From contig JADNYJ010000007.1 in NCBI GenBank assembly GCA_015501075.1, positions 186,001 through 250,000 of the forward strand: a stretch of DNA of 64,000 nucleotides, written 5' to 3'. Source of the stretch: Gymnopilus junonius (Eukaryota; Basidiomycota; Agaricomycetes; Agaricales; Galerinaceae). Shown here piece by piece: positions 1 to 9,141 of the stretch; within the stretch, counting starts at the first letter, position 1; each line of letters begins with the position of its first letter. Under the pieces are notes generated by a model. It did no database searches, was not told the origin of the DNA, and saw only the letters and a program-made list of their open reading frames with translations. The position numbers and the translations under genes were made by a program.

Positions 1-1572
1 GACACCTCCGACGGCAACGAATGCTAACAATACCAGTGCAAGCATTTCCACTTCTCCGTCTGGGAGTGCAATCCCGGTAGTTGCAGTGAAAAAAGACACC
101 AAGAAGAAACATCATTTAACAACGACAACAGATCCACTTTTTGCTGAATTGAGGGATCTTAATTTTTCTTTAGTGGGCAAGAAACTGAACAAGGTTGCCC
201 GTCGGTTAGATGAAGATTACAAAGTGCGTTTCAGAAGAAGGAAGATCAACCTCACGTTGACTTTATTTTTGACAGACAAATCTTCAGACGAAGACAGTCG
301 CTCAATTACGTGATTTTGTAGGAAAACTTGGGGGCTTGCAAACAGAGCATCAAGCTCTTCGACTGCGTGCGTCACTGTCACTTCTTAAAAAGAGTGCTTC
401 TAACAATTTTGATATAGAAACTGGGTTGTCCGAAATAATTGTCCCTCTGACAAGAACGGAAGTTTTCAACAAATCTCTTGAAATTCAGCAAAGTACCATC
501 CTGTGTTCCAGCCACATTTGAAACGTCTACTGATTCTGGAGCTAGATTTACTTGCTTCCTATGAAGTCACGACTCAGCTCAACGCTATTGAAGATTTAAT
601 TGCGCAGGGCGCTGATATGCAGGTTGTGTTGCGCCTATTGTGCCTTGCTAGCCTGACAGCAGGAGGAGTCAAGGCCAAGAATCTGGAAAATATCAAGCGT
701 GAGATCTTGCAAGTGTGTCCCATCCCATTGCAGTAACCAATGTCATTTTACTGATCACGCTGACCAAAGGCCTATGGATACGAATACCTCCCTTTGTTAC
801 TTTCTTTAGCTGCTCCATCCCTTGCCGTGCTGTTGCCGAATCCCCTCCCACCTTCCACGCCGTCATCAGTCGCTGCTCAGAAATATCCCTTTACGTCTTT
901 GCGAAAATCGCTTCGCCTTCTTATCGACGATAGCCCTGAAGCTCTGGACGAGGTCGAGAATGATATTAGCTTCGTGTATTCCGGTTACGCGCCCATCAGC
1001 ATACGGCTGATTCAATGCGTTGCTCAGAAGGGCGGCGTCATCAGCAATCCAGCTGAGAAAGCGAATGCATCCAACGGTGCAAATAATGTAGAAGATGAGA
1101 ACAAGCCGTCGCTGGGGAAAGTCCAAGCGCACCCTATTGTTGGGTGGAAAGGTTTCGAGGATGTTGTCTCCCTGATACCAGGAAAAACTGTTGAAATTGT
1201 ACCAAAGAATGAAAACACAGTTAAACCCTCTGGACCCCTGGCTACCCTTGGTCAGTAATAGAGACAAGCAAACTTTCTAATCATTGATGCATTTATAGGC
1301 ACACCCCGCGAAGCAAGTACGACAATGGTAGTGTTCTTCTTAGGAGGATGTACTTACACCGAAATTGCCGCCTTACGATGGGTGGGGCGACAGAACCGAG
1401 GCAAGCGACTTTATACTTGTGACCACGATATTTTCACTGACCTATCGATGATCAATGTCTAGGCCGGAAATTCTTGATTGCTACGACAGGAATGGTGAGC
1501 GGTGCAAGTATAATAGACAGCATTGCAGGCATTGGACAGTCAGTTCCGAAAGGAAACACGGCGACTGTGTAG
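1..1572 (+). CDS. VPS33: VPS33 Sec1/Munc18-family protein, 3' part
   Basis: This is the C-terminal portion of Vps33, the SM-family subunit of the HOPS/CORVET tethering complexes, which promotes SNARE assembly at endosomes and vacuoles. The gene begins before the window. Exons read as <1-223, 288-366, 418-492, 546-712, 770-1250, 1299-1400 and 1463-1572. Recognisable Vps33 stretches are DPLFAELRDLNFS, RTEVFNKSLEIQQ, NLLASYEVTTQLNAIEDLI, YEYLPLLLSLAAPSLAVLL and the terminal VVFFLGGCTYTEIAALRWV followed by FLIATTGMVSGASIIDSIAG. The last intron (1401-1462) has a GC donor, cgag|gcaagc. A GT-AG alternative starting about 29 nt further on would insert seven residues into a conserved block, so I prefer GC-AG. 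All exon phases agree and nothing is broken. Identity is confident from the C-terminal block. Confidence 0.88.
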
Positions 1573-2466
1573 ATTAGCAAGTCGTTGAACTGCTAGCATG
1601 ATTCACCATTGAATTCTCACAGGCAGTAGCACATGGTATGTAAAAGCCTTGTTGAGCTGGTTCTACAGTCTCTTTTTAGAAGAATGGATGATCCAGATCA
1701 ACGTTCCTGATTGCGTTACGCGACGCGTTTGTTTTGTTTGGCTTAATCCATCACCAAGGTACCCCAACCACCCCTCGGGACGACTCCCCCGGCGAGTTCG
1801 TTTGTTGATTTGTGTCCGATGAAACGTTTAATTGGGAGGTGAGGTATCCTCGATCGCGAATATGCGTCTCAGCGAGCAACTTGCAGCTGGTGAATGTTTT
1901 ACTACGCAGCGTGTCTATGAGTCAGTGTATTGGATTGAAAGCTCACTGTAAGCCAGGGGACCCTGAAATGACTGAGCCACAGGCATATATATTACTACCC
2001 CAGTCACTCCCAGCCCTACCGATAACGAGAATTTGAGCAAATTTAGAGGTGGTGGACTGGTCAGCAAAGCGTTGATCATGAGGCTGGCTGTAGCCTATAG
2101 CAGTCTGGATCAGGGAATATATTATTATTTCAGTCGAACATGCGGGGAGGTGTCTGGGGGCCGCATATGCACGATCGAAGTCCTGTCATTTGAATGCCTT
2201 GAAAGTATAAGTTCCGTCAACTTGAACCAAAATGCATTGCTGCACCTTTTTTCCTGCGCCCACATCCTCGTATTTTTTTCTGCCGTTAGTTCGCTCTTTC
2301 CTGTAAGTCTCTTTGGTCCATTTTTTTCTTGCCTAGTGCTAAACTCCTTTGTATGGTCTCCCTCCGCTGGCCCCGTGACTACCATCTGCTAGCAGCACGC
2401 GCACACACGACGCGACCTCTTACCTCCCGTCTCCCTTGTTGTAATATTTCATCCCTTTGAATATCG
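1573..2466. other. Intergenic, VPS33 3' flank and YABBY-like 5' flank
   Basis: No convincing gene is visible. The last 250 bases before the next start codon are pyrimidine-rich (for example around 2240-2330 and 2405-2450), as is common upstream of basidiomycete start codons. The short open frames here have no splice-consistent or recognisable product. Confidence 0.5.
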
Positions 2467-2862
2467 ATGGCTGCACGATCCTCCTCCTCCAAAGCTGCTA
2501 CGGAAAAGCCAGCGAAGAAGAGTGAGCAAAGTTTGTTTTTGATCCCCGTTGATGTTTCTCATTTCGCTTGTTGTCTAGCCAAATCTGCTGGCAGCGGTGG
2601 GGCCAAGAAAAAATTGTCTGCATTCAACAAGTTCATGGCAAGCGTTGTTTCACTGCTAAGTGCGTATCCCGTTGATGTAGATGGATTATTGTACAGCAAT
2701 CCGAGATGGCACGGCTCAAGGAGGTGGAACCTGATATGGAACACAAGGAGAGGTACGTGACAGGGTCTGTGTCACCATGGGCGGCAATTTACAGGGAATG
2801 CTAGGTTCAAGTTGGCCACAACGAACTGGAAAACCTCCAAAGAGAACCCTAAGGCGTCCTAG
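2467..2862 (+). CDS. Small YABBY/HMG-like protein
   Basis: A 75-residue protein in four exons (2467-2521, 2579-2637, 2697-2752, 2805-2862; sum 228 nt, an exact multiple of three). The N-terminal third is serine/lysine-rich (MAARSSSSKAATEKPAKK). The rest, KKKLSAFNKFM then QSEMARLKEVEPDMEHKERF and KLATTNWKTSKENPKAS, matches the helix-loop-helix pattern of the YABBY C-terminal domain, an HMG-box relative that also occurs in short fungal proteins. A DNA-binding or chromatin role is inferred from that similarity only. The second intron (2638-2696) uses a GC donor directly after ATG (ttcatg|gcaagc). Using it gives the contiguous FNKFMQSEMARLKE motif, whereas a GT donor six bases later would insert two residues. 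Confidence 0.75.
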
Positions 2863-3289
2863 ACCCTCGTATCCAACGTCTTGAAGAAGCTTTTCATATC
2901 TGATTTACAATTTTTTGGACCCATTTTACCTTAATTGGTTGTGCTTTTACGGCTCGGAAATAGTCTTGCTTTCGGTTGTTGCCCCGACCCCGGGTTGCTG
3001 TCGTCCTTGGTACTTTTTTATTGTATATATACGATACATAGTTGATATTCTTAACGTTGATTGAAGTGCCAGCTGGCACAAGTGAATGTGAATGAGAATC
3101 ATTGGAGTATGCGAGTTGGTGCGAATTGGTCCCGTGCCTCGTGCGTCACAGATCCGATTTAGCCAGGACCTTGGAAGAGAGACCCCTAAGAGGCGAGTTG
3201 AGGAATGTGAATCAAGGTCTGTCAATCTTATTATCGTCATTGCCGACTTATTTCGTTCTTATCTATCATTATCATTACTCAAGGCAGCC
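2863..3289. other. Intergenic before F-box gene
   Basis: This holds the 3' flank of the YABBY-like gene and the 5' region of the F-box gene. An AT-rich patch with tatatatac lies near 3021-3034. No gene or RNA is recognised. Confidence 0.5.
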
Positions 3290-6200
3290 ATGAGCAGCCC
3301 TCCAGGCGACATCGATAACGACAACACCCTCTTTCAGTTTGACCCACACGACTGCCAGTCCCCTTCAGTTTCATCCACTTTGCAGCCTGAGTTGGCCAGG
3401 CCCCTTGCTGCTGCAACTTGCATGTCTTCTCGTGATGACCCGCACACATCAATGGTGAGCGAGCTTTCCGTCCAGCCTGTGGTGGGCAAGGGTAAACAGA
3501 GGTCGATGCCCATGCCTATCCGTGCCTCCACCATCGTCCACGATCTGTTCTATATATCATCTCCGACCACCTCGAGTTCCTCCAGGGCATTTCCCAGTTC
3601 ACCCTCCTTGAGCCCGACGTCCTCCAGTTTCTCATCTCCCGGAATTGATGGCCACTCTCGCGGCCGTAATTTCTCCGTCCACAGCATGGAGCAAATGGAT
3701 TCAATTTTATTGCCTGACTCCCCTTCCGGGAAGGGCAAAGAACGAGAACCTTTTCCATATCTTCCTCCACTGTCTTTCTCTGTGATCAAACTTGATTATC
3801 CTCAGGACCATGACCTTCCGCCGACTCCTGGGCCATCGTCTTATGGCACATACAGCCCATCGTCAACCGCTGGCAGCCCGCCGTCCCCTTCTAATGGTAG
3901 AGAAACCCTCGTGCTTCCTCCTTCAAGCTCCCCTTCACCGGATTCACCGGATATTATCAGCCCTAATTTAATGCGGTCTCGCTCACTTTCTAATTTATCT
4001 CGACCAATCTCTCCCGTCTTTGGAATTGTATCAGCAGCTGTCGATTCGCAGCCAGCATTTGGACCGTGCGTCCCCTAGCAATGTCTCTCGACAATTTATG
4101 CTTAACCAGGAAGACAGTGATAATAATGCTTCATCTTTAGATCCGGCTGAACGGGCCTTATGGTCATCTTCGGGACTGTCCAAATTTGACTTGCTGACCT
4201 TCGAAAGGGAGCCAGGCAGTTATCCTCCCTCTTGGTATACAGCAAGCAAGCCCGTGGCAGGACCCACCATAACAGCCCAAACAGGTATTATCCACAGCCC
4301 GACCCCCGTGCGAGCCTTAAGACCAAGGTCCGGTCCAAGTCCTCTCCTTATCCGATATCCGTTTTAGATTTCATCCCCAATGCATCGACTGACATCTTTC
4401 AACCTCTTCCGATCGTGATTGTGAACTACTTTGACCACATTCTCCCTGAAGAATTGCGTCTGAGTATCCTACGCGCATTACGTGATTCCCATGAACAGGA
4501 CTACCTCCGATTGATCGAGGAAGGTCGGCTTTCTTTTGGCAAGGCCATTTCATCCAGAGCCCGTTGGGTTGGAAGAGACAAGGGACTCCGAGAGCTGTTC
4601 AAATTGAGCAGAGTACGCTTTGTGCTCAAGCACGTCTTTGAATTCTGTATTAATGTTCATTTTTGACACAGGTGTCGAAAGGATGGCGTTCTCTAGTGCT
4701 CGACGGGGAGCTTTGGGTCGACATGGATCTTCGCGCCTTCCATTCCTTGTCTCCGGCAATTGTTGTACGACTCCTTCAATCTGCAGGGACATTTGTACGA
4801 AAGTTGAACCTAGCTGGTCACGTTCAACTGCATGCAGATGCATTGTCAGATATAACTAGCAGCCTCTGTCTTGCACCTCCCCATGTTCCTTCATCATATA
4901 CTCAGATAACGAAGGCCAATTTTCAAGGTTGCACGTCTCTTACCACCCGTGCTTTGCACCAATTCCTCGTTCGGTCAAGATCTCTTGAGATCCTTTCATT
5001 TAAAGGCATATCGGCAGTCACAAACACGACTTGTGATATCGTTGCCAATTTTTGTCCAAAGTTAATTTCTCTCAATTTAAGTCGATGCCCCAACGTCGAT
5101 GGACATGGAATCAGCGTGCTGACGAAGGGGCGTTCACTTCTGAAAGAGTTGCGCTTGTCCGGTATCAAATACGTCTCTGATTCCACCATGCAAGCCCTCG
5201 GTAGAGCGTTACCTTACCTTGAAATCCTCGACCTTAGCTATTGCCGACAATTGCACAACTCTTCCATCGAAGCATTCGTTGCCTGTGACAGATATGACGA
5301 CACGGAGCTCGGCTTGGACACTGTTCTGGTATCTCCTCGCGACCTTGGGCGCGAAACGAACGATAGCGGCAAGCTCAAGAGGCGTGTTACGAGGTTGAGA
5401 CACCTTATCTTGTCTTCATGCTTACTGTTGACAGACATGGCATGCTCCAATTTGGCCTATTCCGTACCCAGGCTTGAGTTTTTAGAGATAGCGGGTATTG
5501 GAAGCGATTTGAAAGATGCAGGGCTTATTCGACTTTTGGGGACGACTCCACATATCCGCCGATTGGATCTTGAAGATGCCATTGATATCAGCGATGCAGT
5601 TTTAGCAGCTATTACCCCTCCTCCTACCGAGGTTGCGTCCACAGCGAACCGTGATGCGCCTTCCAACAGTCCTAAAGAGACTGGATACGCTATGCAGCAG
5701 GTCAATGTGTCATATGCAACACGCATCACCGATGATGCTTTCCTATCTCTCATTCGCAACTGTACCCAACTTACCGTGCTTGAGGCAGACAACACACGTA
5801 TGGGAACCGCTGTCCTTAAGGAATTTATTCGTATCAGCAGACAGCGCAAAGCAAGAATGCAATAATTTTGGCGGTAGATTGTCGTGGTATTCACGAAAGC
5901 CTTGTGAAGGAGTTGTCATCGATGACAAGACCCAGGCTGGGTTGGCGAGCCTATGGCGCCCGCAAGCTTGGTTACCTTGACTCGCGGGACGACAACGAGG
6001 AAGAGCTGAAGATAGGGCAAGACGAATGTGATGAGGAGCGCGTTGTGCTGAAGACCTTTTATTCCTGGCAAACTGTGGACGCAGTCAAGGCTGCAAGGGA
6101 GAAGCGAAGGAAAGCGGCAGGCAGGAGGGTAGGAAGCGAGTCGTTACAGCCGGCGTCGAGAGCGAAGAAGTCGAAGCAGACGCTGCTACCAGATCCGCTA

Positions 6201-6313
6201 GATGGTGGTCGCCTGGCGGAAGGAGGAGCCCGAGGAACGGGGGTGGCCAGGATAGAGATAGGAACTCGCCTATTCTTCAAGATCTCAACAACGATGGCTG
6301 CAGGGCGATGTGA
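3290..6313 (+). CDS. F-box and leucine-rich-repeat protein (two apparent frame breaks near the 3' end)
   Basis: A likely substrate adaptor of an SCF ubiquitin ligase. Proposed exons are 3290-3975, 4052-4234, 4276-4612 and 4672-6313; the first two introns are the least certain. The first ~330 residues are low-complexity, rich in Ser and Pro. An F-box-like stretch follows (ILPEELRLSILRAL, later VSKGWRSLVLDGELWVDMDL), then LRR units such as LISLNLSRCPNVDGHGI, LEILDLSYCRQLHNSSI and VNVSYATRITDDAFLSLI. The original frame stops at 5863, but the conserved tail continues in other frames: ILAVDCRGIHESLVKEL, YSWQTVDAVKAAREKRRK, then RWWSPGGRRS to a stop at 6313. One added base near 5848-5850 (an A run) and one near 6110-6200 join the tail. 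Exon lengths sum to 2848, which becomes 950 codons with two bases restored. The missing bases may be sequence errors. Confidence 0.7.
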
Positions 6314-6846
6314 TCAGTCCATGGTGACTGGCATCCACCGCAATCCTGAATGAATGAATGTACGAGTATCTCTTATTTTTCTGCTTTCGGGTGTATTATT
6401 ATCGACACTTTTCTTTCTGTTCTGCCTGTCTACCTGACGAATCCCTAACGACTTTCCCATGTTCTGTAAACATTTTTTGTTGTAACATCTTTTATGTGCG
6501 ATTTGTTTCCTTCGTTGTTCATTCGTATATGTATTTTCTGTATCACTATCGCACTACGACCGAGTCTTCCTTTACGACTTTTTTTTTTTCATCTCGCCAG
6601 ACATTTGCTCATTTCTATCCAATTCATTGGCTTCAAATTCAAAGGCATAGACCCCAATAATCTGTATCATCATCTTATTTCCCCAAGGGATTTGCTTTCT
6701 TTGCCTTTCCATTCATTGTTCAACTTCAAATTTTCACTGTAGATGCTTTCACTTTCTAAATGCCTCATCAGAAGCTGTGTATGGACCAATGTTGTATAGG
6801 GTGTTTGTAAATAGTGATTATAAATGCGAAGCAGTAGAGATGAATC
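6314..6846. other. Convergent intergenic region
   Basis: The F-box gene (+) and C1D (-) end tail to tail here. The sequence is T-rich on the plus strand, with a T run near 6578-6590, and fits two 3' untranslated regions. No coding signal is seen. Confidence 0.5.
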
Positions 6847-8033
6847 TTACGTCGTTGGCTTTTTTGGTTTCTTCTTCGACCTTTTACTCTTTGTGGAAGG
6901 CTTTGATTTGTCTTGACCAGATGGTTGCGTAGACGCTGGAGTAGATTGTTGGCTCGATTGAGGGGTCGCTTTTGATGAACCTGCAGAAACAGATTCAGGT
7001 AGCGGAGATGATTTCGAGGCCTTGGACTTTTTGACACCAGTAGATGTTGGACCTGATGGACTACCAGTTGTAATTGAGTCCTCCCCGTATCCTATTACAT
7101 TGAAATGCAATCAGTGCCAAATTTTGGTCAGTGATTTTTTTCACGTACCAGCAAATGGATCAACTCCGGGCCTGCGACGCTTCTTGCTATCGGCTGAGGT
7201 GATAGGTTCTGTTGTTTCCTTGGCCTTTCCTTTAGTAGGCGAGGAGTCAACCCTAGTGGAATCAGGGCCGACGTCCATTTGCATGCCGTTGTCTTCGTCT
7301 TCTTCATTATATACTTCGAGAGTGCCATCCTCCTCGTCCTCCATCGCGTCTTGAGCCTTGAGCTCCTTCTCATATGCAGCTCGATCGAGCATTTTTTGTG
7401 TCACTTTTACTGGGATGGATGATGGCGCGGCTGTCGATGATTGGCCTTGGCCTTCTTCCTGAGCCTCCTCTGCGGGCGTTTTCTTCCATTTGGCCTGGGC
7501 AATGGCATGCTTGATGAATCGGGTTGCAGCCTCTTTGTCTATTTCTGCGCGTTCTGTTGGTCGAGAAGGTGAGTCTCGGGTTTGGAACTATAACGGACGA
7601 TGGGGGTGCGTACTAGCTGGCGGGTTCTCGGCGTTGTTTATTTTTTCAAAGTAACCACGTATTCTGTCCTGTATATGATGTCAATAAGGTGCAGTCGGTA
7701 CTAATTGAAGGAGGCGCACGAGCTCCGAAATAACAGGGTGAGTTTTAGGATCGATCCCTCTTGATTTGAGGTAAACTGAGTACATCAAGGGAATTGGAAT
7801 CGGTGATCAGGGGGATGATATTTAAGACGCAATAGAAATTGACGCACTAAACACCAGGTCATAAATAAGATAAGGCAGCACAGTCTGTAATTTTGCCTGT
7901 TGCAGAGGTTCAAGGCCAACAAGCGTCTCAGGAAGGGTTTGAGAGAAAAGCGGTTCGACGAGGGCTCGAGTTCGTCAAAGGAGGACGACAAAGCTGCCAG
8001 CTTGGCCTTTACTTTGGCCGTTTCTGCGTTCAT
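6847..8033 (-). CDS. LRP1: C1D/Rrp47 (Lrp1) nuclear exosome cofactor, one apparent 1-base deletion
   Basis: C1D/Rrp47 is a nuclear RNA-binding partner of the exosome nuclease Rrp6, acting in rRNA, snoRNA and snRNA 3' processing. Five exons on the minus strand: 8033-7848, 7775-7720, 7668-7614, 7553-7149 and 7091-6847. Residues MNAETAKVKAKLAALSSSFD open the Sas10/C1D domain, which continues through LPETLVGLEPLQQAKLQTVL, LKSRGIDPKTHPVISEL, IRGYFEKINNAENP and AEIDKEAATRFIKHAIAQAK. The C-terminal half is acidic and then lysine-rich (KSKRSKKKPKKPTT), as expected for a nuclear RNA-binding tail. Within exon 1 the frame breaks at the ggg/CCC run at 7962-7964. One restored base gives DELEPLVEPLFSQTLPETL and a total of 948 nt (315 residues). 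It shares a 121-bp head-to-head gap with SF3B5. Confidence 0.82.
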
Positions 8034-8154
8034 TTTTGGATGAGGCCAAGTTATGTGTGCCTGGCCGTTTTGACGCTTTCCTGAAAAGGAAAAGCGGAAG
8101 CAGAACGAGATCGAAAGCCCTCCGAAAGCAACAAGGATCAACACACTCCTTGTC
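8034..8154. promoter_or_regulatory. Bidirectional promoter region between C1D and SF3B5
   Basis: The 121 bases separate the start codons of the divergently transcribed C1D (-) and SF3B5 (+) genes, so both core promoters must lie here or inside the transcribed regions. No clear TATA box is visible. Coregulation of an exosome cofactor and a spliceosome subunit is inference. Confidence 0.5.
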
Positions 8155-8722
8155 ATGGTCCGTCATCTCTTTCAAGCGCTTTCGTGTATTCGTGCTAATT
8201 CTCTGACATTTGTAGTCTTCTGAACTCAGGTATACGGCTAATACCCAATTAGAACATTGCGAGTTGTTTCCAATCATAATTCAGGCTTGTAACTAACAAG
8301 GAGTCGTATTGAACGCTTTACAGTGCACGCCCGTTATACAGGCACTGGTACGTTTCCAGTCACAGATTTCTGATATGAATCAGGCTTACAGTGTGTTTGA
8401 AAGGACACGCTGATTTATCAAAATAGTATGTGGAGTTTTCTCTGGGTAACGTGCCAGCTCCGTTTAACGCGATCCATTCCATTTCCCAGTGAATGGTTGA
8501 CTCATCAGCACCGGGATACGCTGTCCTCCATTGTGGGACACCCGACGCTGCTCTCCTACCTTGCCATTGCTGATGGAGAATCAATTGGAAGGGTTAAATT
8601 CGAAATGACAGAGGTCTGTGACCCGTTCTGTTGTATTCCCGGGAAGATTCTCACTGGGATTTGCAATGATATAGCGAATGCTCCAACCGTGTGGACCGCC
8701 GCCGAAGAAGGACGACGATTAA
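8155..8722 (+). CDS. SF3B5-like subunit of the U2 snRNP SF3b complex
   Basis: An 87-residue protein (human SF3B5 has 86) of SF3b, which helps U2 snRNP recognise the branch site. Six exons: 8155-8157, 8216-8258, 8324-8347, 8404-8425, 8490-8613 and 8675-8722 (264 nt). Motifs are NTQLEHLHARYTGTGHADLS, YEWLTHQHRDTLSSIVGHP, LLSYLAIADGESIGRVKFEM and the ending ERMLQPCGPPPKKDDD. The start codon is an exon by itself, followed at once by an intron (ATG|gtccgt), and exon 4 is only 22 nt. Intron 2 (8259-8323) has a GC donor (catt|gcgagt). The reading is fixed by the conserved QLEHLHARYTGTG sequence, which no GT donor yields. The gene is intact, with five introns in under 90 codons. Confidence 0.9.
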
Positions 8723-9141
8723 GGCTATATAAGTCGTTTGTATCTACGCGGATGATAAAAATACGACTCGGTTTCTACCGGGTATCCAATGTTGTGCCTC
8801 GGAATGTTAATAGGCGGAAGGAGAGGGGAAATGATCAACAGATGACAGGAGTTATTCCTGTTCGCGTTTTGGCTGTCGATACCACTTACTCTGAGCCAGG
8901 ATGGTGAATGAAGGAGGGAATAATATTGTAGGATTAGAAATAGAGAGAGTTGACTGCTCAATGAGCGGAATGAGGATAAAGAGCAGTCCGCTTTTGGCAA
9001 TAGTACATCTGCACATTGATGTCTGGCCCAACCTCGGTCTTCTTCCCTGGCCCTTTCGTTTCTTCCACCATTGTTCCTCGTCGTGGCCCCCATTCACAAA
9101 GGGCCTGAACGCCCCATTCTCGATCCGCCTATATAACAAAC
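8723..9141. other. Intergenic before methyltransferase gene
   Basis: This holds the SF3B5 3' flank and the methyltransferase 5' flank. A tatataa-like string at about 9130-9136 lies only a few bases before the next ATG, too close to act as a normal TATA box. No gene is recognised. Confidence 0.45.

Noticed and set aside
1430..1462. GT-AG alternative for the last VPS33 intron
   Set aside because: It adds seven residues inside a conserved block, whereas the GC-AG reading gives contiguous conserved sequence.
5805..5852. Explaining the first F-box frame change with a 47-nt intron (gtatgg to gacag)
   Set aside because: It would delete the conserved VLKEFIRISRQR segment, so a single missing base is the better explanation.
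8034..8722. Long plus-strand frame 8428-8907 as a separate gene
   Set aside because: Its first half is an SF3B5 exon and the rest is intron and 3' flank read through.
9130..9136. tatataa string as TATA box of the methyltransferase gene
   Set aside because: It lies only about five bases before the start codon, too close for a core promoter element.
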